DNA of 64,000 nucleotides from NCBI GenBank assembly GCA_018257865.1, contig JAEUBA010000008.1:186001-250000 (forward strand). Direction: 5' to 3'. The stretch comes from Stereocaulon alpinum. Taxonomy: Eukaryota > Ascomycota > Lecanoromycetes > Lecanorales > Stereocaulaceae. Of the stretch, positions 23,760-35,036 are shown one piece after another; position 1 is the stretch's first letter, and the number at the start of each line of letters is the position of its first letter. The translations under genes and the position numbers were made by a program. A model generated the notes under the pieces. That model was not told the origin of the DNA. It saw only the letters and a list, made by a program, of their open reading frames with translations, and did no database searches.

Positions 23760-24398
23760 TTATCGATGCGCTTCTTGATCTGCTCGCCATCTGTTCAAAG
23801 CGTCTTCCCAACCAACACCAGCATCTCCGCAGCGCTCATTCACCAGTGCCCATGTTCTTGATCGTATAATGCCTTCCACGCTCCTTTCGTTCCTGATGAC
23901 GCTCGCCAAAATCTCCGTCCTCGCCTCCCGTGGAAAGAAACGCCCACTGTAAGGGTCTAGACGTTCGTCTACCACCCGTTCCCTTTCTTTCGCCGATTCC
24001 ACCTCCTTCAAAGCCAGATCAGGATCACTAGGATTGAGGGCTACGCCTGCACAGTAGTTGAGGACGTCGGATCTGGTTTGCCATGATCGAAATAGAACAT
24101 CATCTTTGAAGCTTTGGCAAGCTTGTGGGTCTGTTGGTCGTCTCTCCACAGGTCTTATTTGCCGTTCGGCCGTTGAGGCTGGATCCCAGGGCTTTCTTGA
24201 GGGCGTCATCAAAGCGTTGAGATTTTGGACAATGGAATCATCTATAAGGCCCCGAGATATTCGAAGGAAGTCTGTTATGCACGGACATGGTTAGCCAAAC
24301 ATAACGGCCAGTGGGGAAGAAAAGCTCTCACCTCGTAACGCAGTCTGATTAAAACAGAACTGAGGCGTAAGGTTAGGCCGACTTGGAGGCTCTGACAT
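23760..24398 (-). CDS. cid2: Cid2-family protein (caffeine-induced death protein 2)
   Basis: Exons 24398-24332 and 24271-23760 give 192 aa. The junction yields LTPQFCFNQTALRDFLRIS, the start of the family domain. Other landmarks are ACQSFKDDVLFRSWQTR, SDVLNYCAGVA, ERERVVDERLDPYSGRFFPRE and the C-terminal IIRSRTWALVNERC. I chose the Met that opens MSEPPSRPNLTP. An upstream Met at 24491 would add 31 residues. Cid2 proteins are small and conserved; in fission yeast the founding gene was linked to caffeine and checkpoint-drug sensitivity. Biochemical role is unknown. Confidence 0.9.
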
Positions 24399-25311
24399 CC
24401 TCTTCCTTCGGGTTGGATTCGCAGCAACCCAATTCCCCTTCTGCTGCCCACTGTTTGCCGTGGCCCAGAACAGCCCCGCCACCGTGATCAAATGACTCTG
24501 TCCAGATATTTATGGCGACGCCTTCAACCCGTAAACAGTCATACCGCTAGAACACACACGAGATTCGGTGCTATAAAAACTTCTTATACTAAGGTAAAAA
24601 AAAGCACATGTCGATGCCACAGAGGGTTTATTGGACTACCTCACGATAATGATGATGCCAAGCAATCGGCTGCATCAATTACCGGAGTTAAGCGCAGCGC
24701 GCTTGTTGAAGCAACTAAAGTGTCGTCGATCTCATTGATATGTTCTCCCAATGATCTATATTCGTGTACACGAAGGGACGACGAAATTAACTGGGCTAAT
24801 TACGAGCAAGTTCTAAAATCGCTGACTTGTCCGATCACAGTGTTGCTGTTGTCTTCATCTGAATTGCTACATCGGGAGCACAAGCACTTTTCCCACCCTA
24901 ATGCCTTTGCAGGAAGGTCTACCGATTGGAATTATATGACCAGCCAAGCACTAGGCGCTGATGGGCATACGTTATCGAATCAGCCTAAGGTACTGGAGAT
25001 AGGCGCGCCACGCTTGGGCCCCAGATCTTGACGCGTCTTCTGTGCCAATATCGTGAAGAGCACCCCAAAATCTGTGTCTTAAATAAATTGCTCCGCGCAT
25101 TACCTCGAAAATAACCACTGTCGGCGAACTGCGCCGGACCAAATGCTTACCAATTTACATATTGAAAGGAACGCCTCCACAGGAGCATATTGAAATAGCA
25201 AAGCGAGCTCACTACCATTCATTGCAAGTGAGAATTTGATTCGTAATTTTCCGTCAAAAGCATAAGCTCGGATCCTGTTATTGTACACACTTCAGGCCGA
25301 ACAGAGTTATA
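24399..25311. promoter_or_regulatory. divergent intergenic region, Cid2 / DNA glycosylase
   Basis: It is a 0.9-kb divergent promoter region. A 179-codon + strand frame (24492-25031) begins close to the Cid2 start. It has no family resemblance and a mixed, non-coding-like composition, so I do not call it a gene. Confidence 0.4.
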
Positions 25312-26850
25312 ATGCCTGAAATTGGAGAAGGTATCGTAGACACCTTTCCTGTTGTGAGAGTGAAGGCTGACATGCACGGGCAAAGTTGCTCGCATTGTCA
25401 ATTACCTACAGAAGCACTTGGTCGGCAAGACGCTTGCTGTAGTCAAAGCGCAACATGATGACATCATCTTTGGCAAGGTGGGATGCTCAGCGGAGGCTTT
25501 CGAGAAGGCTTTGACCGGCAAGAAAGTCATGGGTGCCCGACAGCAGGGCAAATACTTCTGGTAAGTTCTGGGCTTTTACCTACGCTGTGGCTCGGTGAGG
25601 TAGTATACGTGCTCCGTTCGAGGTTCCTACCTTTACTCCGAATCAATCGAACAGCCCTGGCTATATATTTGAACCTTGTCGCCTAGATTACTTGTATACT
25701 TTCTCCGAGCCAGGCCACATGTCCTCCACCTCATTTGGCCCAGTATTGGTATTTTCATCTCTACTGGAGCAGTTTCTAAGCACTAGCCTTGTAGGATGGA
25801 AATGTCATCACCTCCGCATCCTCTTATGCACTTCGGAATGACGGGCTGGATGAATATCCGTGACGAGGAGACAGCATACTACAAGCCAGACAATCCCAAA
25901 ACCACCGATGAGTGGCCACCGAAATTTTGGAAGTTTGCTCTCACAACGGCCGAAGAGCCAAAAGCTGAAGCTGCCTTTGTTGACAAACGGAGGTTGGCAA
26001 GGATACGCCTCATCGATTGTGTAGAGAGCGAAATTCGCAAAGTCTCACCACTCGTGCAAAATGGTCCTGACCCCATAGTTGATAAGGAGATCTTTACGGA
26101 AGACTGGCTTGGCACAAAGCTGGCTAGCAAGAAAGTTCCCGTCAAGGCTTTGCTTTTGGATCAAGCGAACATCAGTGGTATTGGAAATTGGGTTGGGTGG
26201 GACTCCAATTTACTCAATCGCATGTTGATTCGACTCTGACCAGCTCTCTTAGGGATGAAGTTCTCTACAATGCCCGCATTCACCCGGAACAGTATTCCAA
26301 TACACTCTCGCCCGAGCAAGTGAAACAGCTTCACAAGTCTGTTCAATACGTCTGCGGGTTTGCCGTCGACAACCTTGCTGACTCGAGCAAATTTCCCGAA
26401 GACTGGCTCTTCAAGCATCGCTGGGGCAAGGGAAAGAAAGACAGAGCGACAAAATTACCCAATGGTGACAAGTTTCTTTTCTTGACTGTTGGGGGAAGGA
26501 CCAGTTGCGTGGTACCCAGCGTTCAGAAGAAGACAGGGCCGGTTGCGAAGGATATTGAAGATGAAGCAGAGGAGAATGTCAAGTCAGAGAGCGAGGAGGA
26601 AGAAAAGCCTGCAAAGAGGAAGAGAGTACCAAAAGCGAGAGACCGGGAACGGACGGTAGACGAAGAAACAGAGCCAGTCCAAAATGGTGATATTAACGGC
26701 GTTGCTCACAACGAAGACGAGGCGGAACAGGCCAGCAAGCCTGCCAGCAAGAAGCGAAAATCAAGCGGGAAAGTGAAAACCGAGGACGCCAAAGCCGTAA
26801 AGGCTAATGGCCGGCGGAGACCGAAAAGAATGAGTGGCAAAGGGCTCTAA
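25312..26850 (+). CDS. formamidopyrimidine-DNA glycosylase (Fpg/MutM family)
   Basis: Exons 25312-25330, 25386-25560, 25795-26196 and 26253-26850 give 397 aa, all in phase. The mature N-terminus is MPEIGEVARIV: Pro2 is the Schiff-base nucleophile and Glu3 the general acid of the family. Further landmarks are GARQQGKYFW, MHFGMTGWM and the helix-two-turn-helix segment KALLLDQANISGIGNWVGDEVLY. As in plant and fungal Fpg proteins, there is no visible Cys4 zinc finger. The tail of about 110 residues is rich in Lys, Glu and Arg with basic clusters (AKRKRVPK, RRRPKRMS), a probable nuclear targeting and DNA-contact region. It excises oxidised purines in base-excision repair. The last intron uses the weaker donor GTGGGA. 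Confidence 0.94.
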
Positions 26851-27299
26851 TGTATCAGTAGAAAAGCACTGATAGTGTACCACCACTTGTGCACTCAGAG
26901 AGCTCTAGCCTTTCGACATCAAAGACTAAGCGCCCTAGGTGTGAACTTGGTCGAAGTAGGTGTTGACAAGGACTAGTATTTGTGCTATAACCTGCAGACC
27001 CACGAGCACTTCTTATTCATCGTGCTATCGATTGAGCTTAGGACCTGCCCAATATCAGCTAGTCAATTGGGCTTTGGACTTTTATCATTGGTGGTGGAGC
27101 TAATGTGTGGCAAATACGTGGACAGCGCAGTGGGTGTGACCGTCCCTCGATCCAGTGAACAAGCTCAGATGTGGTTCCTACCGCGAATGATTGAGCTAGG
27201 ATGTCAGCATTTCCTCCGCCCGCCTGGACATTAGGGTATTGACACATCTCGATGCAGTGCGAGAGGAACGCGTTTGCTCTAGCAATAGAGCTGCGAAGT
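26851..27299. other. intergenic after the DNA glycosylase
   Basis: No recognisable gene. A short + strand frame at 26980-27234 has no family resemblance. Confidence 0.4.
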
Positions 27300-27736
27300 A
27301 GGTCGCAAGCAACCTAAACCTAGGTATAAACCTTCTTCAAATAGTAGCGCAATTTTTTCCGGACTCAATTGCGCGTTCTGAGCTAGTGAGTTTGCTGCCT
27401 GAATACGGGGCAGACTTGAAAGCTGTTAATCGGAAAACGCGTCTGCCACTTTGCTTAGTGGTGTACATTGACGCAGTATGGTGGATCACACATGACAGAC
27501 CTGAATACAGAGCTCGCGTGTTGCTTGAAGCAGGAGCAGATACGTCAGCAGTGGAACATATGGAGTTGACTCCGCTACGTGGTGCTGCGGAATGGGGTGA
27601 CGAGGCTCTCCGAGACCGCTTGAGACAAGCTGGTGCTGGTGAATGTGTAAGGGACAAGAGAGGACGCATTCCATTTGGCATCATTGAACTTGTCGGATCT
27701 GGGAAGGATTCTGATGTACCGCACACCTACCTGTAA
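27300..27736 (+). pseudogene. ankyrin-repeat gene relic
   Basis: One open frame contains about three degenerate ankyrin units: SELVSLLPEYGADLKAV, RARVLLEAGADTSAVE followed by LTPLRGAAEWGD, and LRQAGAGECVRDKRGRIPF. There is no ATG in the open stretch, which is bounded upstream by an in-frame stop before about 27295. No splice site that would supply a start is obvious. The fragment is isolated between housekeeping genes. I read it as a remnant of a larger ankyrin gene. A short expressed gene with a missed 5' exon is possible. Confidence 0.55.
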
Positions 27737-28112
27737 AGAATGTCAGGGAGAAGAGGTCGATGCGCCGCAATTACCTATTTGCACACTCAAATAGAGTGAC
27801 TGGAGCACGTTCTCAAGGTGAGTCCGAGTAACGTATTGCGAGTGTGAACCACCACCAACGCGTACTGATCGTATAAAACGCGGTAGGCAAGCTGAGAGTG
27901 AGCAACACCGGGCTCTCCAACATCAGCAAACGATCAATTCCACGCTCATGAGAAGCTGGTATCGCAAGGACTTGGAGATCCAAGATTGCCCCTTGACAGG
28001 TCGCAATACCAACTTTTCCATCGGAGCAAGTGGGATAGTCTATGACATTGTGCGCTCTATTCCCGAATCTATGTCTATTCGCAGAAGTCTATGCCTACCA
28101 CACAAGACCCCA
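27737..28112. other. intergenic before the 2-hydroxyacid dehydrogenase 3' end
   Basis: No gene or repeat recognised. The right half is 3' flank of the minus-strand dehydrogenase gene. Confidence 0.4.
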
Positions 28113-29483
28113 TCAATCCTTCATATCCTTCTGTTCCGGTACTGGACTCCTCAGCTTCCCCGTCTCAAGTGCAGACCTGACATTCGAAATGTTCCACAAT
28201 TCCATATCCGTCTGCGTCTCGACGGTCCACGTACCCATATGCGGCAGTAGTGTCACATGTGGATTATCGACCAAGCCAGGATGCACCTTCGGCTCTTCTT
28301 CATACACGTCTAGACCACAAGAGTATACTTTGCCAGAGTCCAAAGCTTTCACGAGCGCAGCTTCGTCAATGACTGCGCCGCGGGCTGTATTAAGGATCAC
28401 TACGCTGTCTTTCATCATCTCGAACTGAGGGGTCGAAATCATGTGACGTGTTGAATCCTGAGTCGTCAGCTCCCTTGTTTCTTACAGTACACAGTAGACT
28501 CACATTCAGCGGCACATTCAGACTGATCACATCACTCGTCTTCAACAGCTCCTCGAACCCCACAAACTTCGCACCATCACTCATCTCTTCACTTAGCTTG
28601 TTCCGGTTATGGTAAATCACCTTCATCCCAAACGCCTCAGCCTTCTTCTTCAGGTCCCGTCCAATGCCACCCATACCCAGTATGCCAAGTACTTTTCCCT
28701 CGGGGTCATGGCCGAGTGGGGGTGGCTGCTTGCCGCGCCAGTCGCCTTTTCGGAGGTTCAACAAGGGGTAATTAAAGTTTCGAAGAGCACCAAGCATAAG
28801 GTAGATGGCAGTGTCGGCTGTGGCGGCGTTGACAGCTGTGGGGACGTTGGAGATGCGGATGCCGGCGGCGGTGCAGTCGGTTGTGTTGCATTGGTCGTAC
28901 CCGGCACCTGGTGAGAGTAGGGGTTAGCCTTGGTTCGTAGAGACAGAGACGGGCAATAGCGCAATGAGGGCATATCAAGCAACGAAGACAGATAATACAT
29001 CCTCCAGGGCATTTAAAAAGCCCAGAGACCATATGCGTCAATAGTGATACCTTAGAACATGCAGAGAACCCCCCAAAAGCGACAATAAACGCAAGTCACA
29101 CACCTTACCCACCATTATGCGCCAAGAACTTCAGTCCAGCCCCTTTCTCCCCTAGCACCTCACACACCTCCCCATCTATCTTTCCCGTAATACTGACACT
29201 ATTGAACGTCCTGTATGCGGCTTTGACGCCATCGAAAGCCCCACTCTTGCATTCTTTGATAAAGTCTTCGCGGTTCGTGGATTTGGGTGACACCAGCTCG
29301 GCAATGGAGGAGAAGGAGTTGAATGCGTCTTTGGCGGGTTGGCTGGAGGGGATTTAGATTAGCTAGAGGCCATAGTAGTCGGCATAACACAATTGCATAT
29401 AGGTTAGGAAGCGAATTGTGGGTGGTCTCGTACTGGTCAATTTCACCCAGGAGGAGGACTTTGGGCTTGGAGGAGGACGACAT
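28113..29483 (-). CDS. D-isomer 2-hydroxyacid dehydrogenase (glyoxylate/hydroxypyruvate reductase-like)
   Basis: Exons 29483-29434, 29342-29113, 28907-28504 and 28457-28113 give 342 aa, all phases closing. The second donor is GTGGGT, four bases inside a better-looking GTAAGG. Only the former restores the family block HNGAGYDQCN. The NAD(P)-binding motif G-x-G-x2-G is in GILGMGGIGRDL. Catalytic residues are Arg in NTARGAVID, Glu in DVYEEEP and His in LLPHMGTWT. The expected reaction is NAD(P)H-dependent reduction of glyoxylate or hydroxypyruvate, in cytosol or mitochondria. Substrate choice cannot be read. The closest named relative I recall is yeast Gor1. Confidence 0.92.
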
Positions 29484-30014
29484 CTCTGGCGATTGATCTG
29501 AGGAGCCGAAGCGGAAAGGGTAGAGTATTTATTGAAGCCATTGCGGCAAACTTTTGTGGTACCGCAATTGACAAACATCTACGTAGCGGCCTATGTCGGG
29601 TTATAGCCGGCGATAAAAGCCTTGGCGCCGAGTGAGGATCTCTTTACCCTTTTTAGCCCACGCCGCCACGCGAGGCTACAATTAGTGTTGACACGGCAGA
29701 AGCAATAATCAGAGAATCACAACATTGTATAGAGCATGGTGCAACAGTATTTGTCCCGTAAGACACGTCTCTAATGAGCACAAATTCCGGTTATGTTCGA
29801 GTCAATCACGCTCTACCTTGGTCACGCTTGAGGTCGCGTCAGCAGCGTTGGATGCCAAGACTTGTCATATATCCAAGAATGACGAGTTTGTTTGCCACTG
29901 GCCGGCTGAACTTCGGTGATATCTTGGAATTGCGAGCCAGAGAATGACTGCAACAATCTTCGTATCAAATATGATCTCCTCAACCTCAATTTCGAACCAA
30001 CAGAGGCATGTAGC
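29484..30014. promoter_or_regulatory. divergent promoter, dehydrogenase / NAR1
   Basis: This 531-nt region lies between divergent genes. Short frames at 29725-29919 and 29822-30208 overlap it without family resemblance. Confidence 0.4.
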
Positions 30015-31804
30015 ATGTCTGCAATCTTATCAGCAGACGACCTTAATGATTTTATATCTCCAGGCGTAGCATGCATCAAGCCTGTGGAGACACTGCCGAA
30101 ACAGGCACCTGAAGAAATCAATGTACGTAGAAGCCTTTTCTTGTATATCACGGCTGACGCGTTAAACAGGCTTACGAAGTGACGACAGAGGATAAGATAC
30201 ACAAACAAAACGTTCCGCCTGCCCAGATCTCCCTAACGGACTGTCTTGCTTGCTCTGGGTGTGTTACATCGGCAGAAGCAGTCTTGGTTTCTTTACAATC
30301 ACATTCCGAAGTTCTCTACGCCTTAGACTCTCTTCCTTCGATTGATCTCTCATATCTCACGAACAATCATGGAGCTCAGGGACAAGATGGCAGGCTCTTT
30401 GTCGCTAGTGTTAGCCCACAAGTGCGCGCGAGTTTGGCAGCTACCTATGGGTTTTCTGAGACTAAGGCGGGATGGATGATTGACCAGCTGCTGGGAGGAC
30501 CAGAAGGCTTAGCATCAGGAGGGAAACATGGGAATGGCTTCACATGGATCGTTGACACAAACGCTATGAGGGAAGCAAGCCTGGTCCTGGGAGCAGATGA
30601 AGTGATGGAATCAGTATTGACAAACGACACCAATTCCACGGCCAACAACGAGGGCAGGTCAACGATAATACCTCAGAGACCAATACTCAGTTCAGCATGT
30701 CCTGGCTGGATCTGCTACGCTGAGAAAACACACCCTCACGTCCTCCCACATCTCTCGCGCCTCAAATCACCCCAAGCCCTAACAGGTACTCTCCTCAAAA
30801 CCGTCCTCAGTCAGCGACTCAATATAAGACCCGATCAAATATGGCACGTTTCCATAATGCCATGCTTCGATAAGAAGCTAGAAGCATCTCGTGAGGAGCT
30901 CACAGATATCTACTGGCGTTCCCCGTCGGCCGATTTACCAACACAACCAATCCGCGACGTCGACTGTGTCATCACCGCTCGCGAACTCATCATGCTGGCC
31001 GATACTCGCGGCATCAGCTTCCCCAACCTTCCACGCCAACCCTTATCCTCACGAGTCCCCTTCCCCGATCCTACGATTTCCGATTTTCTCTCCCCAAAGA
31101 AATTCCGCTCTCAAGCTTCTGAAGCAGGGACCTCTGGCGGATATCTCCACCACATACTCCAAACCCAGCTCTCGCTTCACCCAGCCAGCACATTAACATC
31201 AACCCGCGGCCGTAATGCCGACGTCGTCGAATACACGATCACCTCTCCCACTTCACCTGCCCCCGTATTTAAAGCAGCCCGTTACTACGGCTTCCGCAAC
31301 ATCCAGAATCTCGTCCGAAAACTCAAACCAGTGAAGAAAAGCCGCCTACCAGGCGGACGTGGACAGGCGCCAAAAGCAGGTGGTGGCATGGACTTCGCTT
31401 ACGTGGAAGTAATGGCATGTCCAGGTGGCTGCACGAATGGTGGCGGGCAGATCAAAGTCGACGATATACCGCTCAAGCCTGAAACGGCTATGAGCCAGAA
31501 AGAATGGCTGAGCAGAGTCGATGAGGCGTACTATTCTATGAGCGAGAGCGAGAATGACGAGGAAGAAGGGGATTCTACAATGGTTGACAACCCGCCCGAG
31601 AACGAAGCTAGTGATCTAGTAAATGGAATATCGCCATCTTACGTCAAGAAAGTCTTGCATCACTGGGCATCTTCTACAGGAATCGAATTGGAAAAGCTCG
31701 TAACGACAGGCTATCGGAAAGTGGAAAGCGATGTAGGCAAAGTGGGAGGCGGGGAGAACGAGCGGGTCGTTGAGCTTGCGGGGAAGATTGGGGGAGGTTG
31801 GTGA
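30015..31804 (+). CDS. NAR1: cytosolic Fe-S cluster assembly factor Nar1
   Basis: Exons 30015-30122 and 30170-31804 give 580 aa (EIN joined to AYEVTTEDK). The protein is hydrogenase-like. The N-terminal cluster Cys residues are Cys20 in GVACIKPVE and the C-x2-C-x2-C of CLACSGCVTSAE. The C-terminal H-cluster-type Cys residues lie in SACPGWICYAEKTHP, MPCFDKK and VMACPGGCTNGGGQ. Nar1 works in the CIA pathway, linking the Nbp35-Cfd1 scaffold to the late targeting complex that loads Fe-S clusters into cytosolic and nuclear proteins. A low-complexity acidic insert (about 440-470) precedes the end. Length is usual for filamentous fungi. Confidence 0.96.
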
Positions 31805-32561
31805 AACGGATTTTTGCGCTTTGGTTAATTTCTCAAGCTGGAATTTGGCTGCTATGTCGGTGGTGTTTGTTCCTGTCGGACGATCTAGATGTTGCATACG
31901 TGGAGAGATGAGAGTGAGGAATGCTCCTTATACATAAGACGCGTCGTTTGTTGACTATTTTTGGACATATTACTTGCGAGGGGTTTATCGCAATCAATGG
32001 CCCAAGAACTTTCATGTGAGTAATAAGACTGCTGGATGTAAGGAATGTTGAGTGTGAGGGAGGGCTAGTCCTGCCTAGGGAGAGATACTGTTCTTCAAAT
32101 CGAACACTGTATATCAATCAATCCCAACGGTACTTACAATTGGCGCGCTCAAATATCTGAAGTTTGAGCTCAGAAGGAGCGGTCGATTAACAACCGCCGC
32201 ATATCTCTGCATTTAACAGGTGTACTGAACTGGGGTTTCTGGATTGCACACAGTGAACAGTGCATGATATGAATAAACGAGATATTGTTTTTAGACCAGA
32301 ATTAATGTTGTTGAATTGAGAAGAATCGTATCATAGATACTCATTAAAGATTTTCTTTGCCCATTCCTCATTATCAGCTCCATGACTTCGTCTTCTCTCG
32401 AAGTAGCCTTCAGATCCCCTCAGAAACAAAAAACAACCAATTATAGAATTGCTGGAAGCGGAAAATCATAGCCAACTTGCCCCGCTCTCAAAGCTCAACG
32501 TCAATGGTTTCCTAGGAAAACTCTCTGTCGAAAACAAGACTGACCCCTGCTCATCCTTTCC
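31805..32561. other. convergent intergenic region
   Basis: It is 757 nt between the 3' ends of NAR1 and the proline-rich gene. Minus-strand frames (31616-31897, 31833-32117) show no family resemblance. No gene supported. Confidence 0.45.
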
Positions 32562-33308
32562 TTAGACCGGGCAGTTGTGCGGGACAAGCACGCCGAGAAC
32601 ATCAGCGACCGCCTGAAGAATCTCATTTATCTTATCGCTATTGACACCAAATCCCACCCCACCACCACCGGAAACTCCGGGTATACCGTTCAGGGGTACA
32701 CTGGCTCCGGATAACGGTAATAGATCGACCGCATCTTGGGTGAGCTCAAGAATTATCTGGAGGAGCTCGGCGATGCTGACCAAATTGGTAACGGAGGGCG
32801 GATTGGGTATGGGAAGGCCAGTAGGGGTGGGAATAAGGTTGGTGTTTGGGGGGATGGCCACGGGGGGTAGACCACCACCACCACCAATGACGGACGCGAT
32901 GACTGAGGAGGCGGCTGGGGGTATAGCGATGCCGGTAACGGGTGGCACAGCGACTCCGGAACCGACTGGCGGGACAGGAATGGGGAGTCCTGTTGGGACG
33001 GGTGGGGAGAGGGGAGGCGGCGCGATGGGTGGGAAGGGGGCGAGAGGGCCATTCGTTGGGAGGGGGCCGGGGATAGTGATACTGGCAGGGAGCGGAGGAA
33101 TAGGAGCAGGATTGCCGGGGAGCGGGGGGAGAGCAGGATTGCCGGGGAGCGGAGGGAGAGCAGGATTGCCGGGGAGCGGGGGGAGAGCAGGATTGCCGGG
33201 GAGCGGAGGGAGAGGAGCAGGATTGCCGGGGAGCGGAAGGAAAGGAGCAGGATTGGCGGAGGCGAGAAGTGCCGATGAGAACAAACTGATGATGATGGAG
33301 ACCTGCAT
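32562..33308 (-). CDS. secreted proline-rich repeat protein
   Basis: A single exon encodes 248 aa. It has a signal peptide (MQVSIIISLFSSALLASA) followed directly by tandem units NPAPLPPLPG or NPALPPLPG, at least six from about residue 19 to 70. Longer Pro/Ile/Val-rich stretches follow, and a C-terminal region of about 80 residues is less biased (VSIAELLQIILELTQDAVD, NEILQAVADVLGVLVPHNC). That region resembles small hydrophobic secreted fungal proteins but matches no domain I can name. It could be a wall, adhesin-like or surface protein. The repeat makes length change by slippage likely. Confidence 0.82.
   Translation of the reverse strand: MQVSIIISLFSSALLASANPAPFLPLPGNPAPLPPLPGNPALPPLPGNPALPPLPGNPALPPLPGNPAPIPPLPASITIPGPLPTNGPLAPFPPIAPPPLSPPVPTGLPIPVPPVGSGVAVPPVTGIAIPPAASSVIASVIGGGGGLPPVAIPPNTNLIPTPTGLPIPNPPSVTNLVSIAELLQIILELTQDAVDLLPLSGASVPLNGIPGVSGGGGVGFGVNSDKINEILQAVADVLGVLVPHNCPV
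33103..33255. repeat. 27/30-bp coding minisatellite
   Basis: Repeats of GCCGGGGAGCGGRGGGAGAG plus a short tail, in units of 27 or 30 nt, all preserve frame and encode NPA(P)LPPLPG in the minus-strand gene. Units differ at only a few sites, so the array is recent or homogenised. Confidence 0.85.
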
Positions 33309-33924
33309 CGTTTCGTTCTTAGCTGTGAGCTGAGGGGTTTGGAAGACACTCTAGATGGCGTGCGAGAATTTCGGAGGGATGTCTTTGATGGGAGGCCTGA
33401 TGATGAGACAGAATTTATGATGCGGGCAATGCAGTCCCCTTTATACACGGCTCAGCTGCTCACTGCTAGCATGCCATGGCCAAAGCTGGCTTTCCCCACA
33501 TTCCAATTGGCGTAATATCGCCAATGACCAGGGCCCCACAGGGCACGGGAAGATTGCAAAACTGAAAGTGAGCTTGCGTAATCCTCTCAAGGCAGAGCAA
33601 TACAGTCTTGATCGAGTTCATGTAGCTGAAGGTGCAAGCGGCGTTTGCTAGAACCCGTAATTTCGGTGTCATTTGCTTTTCGAGCCCAGTTTTGTAGCCA
33701 CACCAAGCGTCAAGATACAAGAGCCGCTTTCAGCACTGCTGGAAATCTCTTAGCTGATGCATCCTACAAGTTTCTTATATAGTCTCTCCGGTCTGTAGCT
33801 GTCATAGTAGTCATTGTAGGCGCTGGTCGTATCCTTCGAAGTAAGCTCAGAAAGGCTGTGCTTATGTCCCTGATACGGGAAGCTATGCGAGATCTTCTAG
33901 TTGTAAGGATCGACACGACACATT
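33309..33924. promoter_or_regulatory. intergenic, promoter of the proline-rich gene
   Basis: This is a 616-nt spacer between two minus-strand genes. A frame at 33466-33720 has no family resemblance. Confidence 0.4.
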
Positions 33925-34668
33925 TCAAGTTGCTCTGCCACCTCGAGGAGCAAACCCAAAGCCCCCTCGTCCACTATCATCAGGATTTCTTGGGTTCCGA
34001 ATTGGCTGTATCTCATTCGGAGTACCTTTCGTCTCCTTTTTCAGAACACTAGATGTGCCTGGCTTGCCTGCATCATGCGGATCATACAATTGCCGAGCCC
34101 CAGGAGTCCTGTTGCTCGCTGATGACGAGGGTCGGCTGTCTCTTGGTGCCTTGTTCCTGCTCTGATTTCTGGAGCTGCCATTGTTCTTTGCTGGCGATAT
34201 GGATCCGGTCTTTGAAGGAGTGGAGGCTTCTTCAGTGCCAAACAACTTTTGTCGGACCTCTTCGTATTTCCGCTGCTTTTCCTCCCTCTCTCGCTGAGCC
34301 TTCTCTTGCCGCTCTTGCATAGTCAGGGTATTCTTCGTTGCATCGTCTTCATCCTCATCCTCATCGTCGACTGAGAGCTGTGCAAGACCTGTAGCAGGGT
34401 CTATGCTAGGCGTAGCCTTACTGGCAGGTTTACGGCTGAGTACTTGCATTGCGGGCTTGAACTCTGACTTTAGAGGGACAATATCACGGGTCTTGAGGAA
34501 GAAATTATCTTGAGGGTCTTCGGCGTCCTGCCACAGCTGTCTATTGAATTCAGCTTGCTTGGCTCGTCGTTCTGCCTTCGATATCTTTGCGGCGCTTGGG
34601 GTAGCTTGCGGCTTTGATGTAGAGGTGTCAGCTTTGGCGATCCAGTCGTCGTCCCATGCATCAGGCAT
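33925..34668 (-). CDS. SUZ / SUZ-C domain protein, probable RNA-associated
   Basis: A single exon encodes 247 aa, from the Met that opens MPDAWDDDWIAKAD. A Met 14 codons upstream (34710) is possible, but the chosen one matches fungal relatives. The middle has an acidic run (VDDEDEDEDD), then the SUZ segment MQERQEKAQREREEKQRKYEE with VRQKLFG, rich in Arg, Glu and Lys. A Ser/Asn-rich linker leads to a SUZ-C-like end (IQPIRNPRNPDDSGRGGFGF). SUZ domains bind RNA or support RNA-binding partners, often in translation or mRNA decay complexes. Specific role is unknown. Confidence 0.85.
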   Translation of the reverse strand: MPDAWDDDWIAKADTSTSKPQATPSAAKISKAERRAKQAEFNRQLWQDAEDPQDNFFLKTRDIVPLKSEFKPAMQVLSRKPASKATPSIDPATGLAQLSVDDEDEDEDDATKNTLTMQERQEKAQREREEKQRKYEEVRQKLFGTEEASTPSKTGSISPAKNNGSSRNQSRNKAPRDSRPSSSASNRTPGARQLYDPHDAGKPGTSSVLKKETKGTPNEIQPIRNPRNPDDSGRGGFGFAPRGGRAT

Positions 34669-35036
34669 TTCGTCGTCTAACCTCTCCAGTAGAAAGATTC
34701 GAGAAGACAATCCAGTAGATCTCGATAGCGGCTCGAGGCTTTACAAAGTCCCGTGTTACAACGGTGAAATGCAAGGTTCGTCAAAGTCTCGTGCTGAAGT
34801 GACGAAAAAGGAAGGTTTTGTTCAGGGTCTCAACAGCGGGAGCGGGGCGTTACTTCCCTCGAGGCTGAGTTCTAGCGGGGTTCTTGGCAAGTCCGGGTAC
34901 CTCAAGGCTGTCCCCAGAACGCGGACAAGAAAATCCTTGGGGCTTCAATAAACCTTAGCATTCAACGTTCAACGCTGTTCATCGACTTAGCGTCGTCGAA
35001 GTTCCTCCACGTACCTTGAAGTCTATTCACACCGTC
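34669..35036. promoter_or_regulatory. compact divergent promoter, SUZ gene / conserved protein
   Basis: This 368-nt stretch lies between divergent starts. No gene or clear motif was identified. Confidence 0.4.

Noticed and set aside
24492..25031. 179-codon + strand open frame between Cid2 and Fpg
   Set aside because: No recognisable domain, and it starts within the short divergent promoter of Cid2. Not supportable without transcript data.
32641..33333. 230-codon + strand Gly-rich frame opposite the proline-rich gene
   Set aside because: It is the mirror of the minisatellite. The minus strand has the signal peptide and sensible start, and the + frame has neither.
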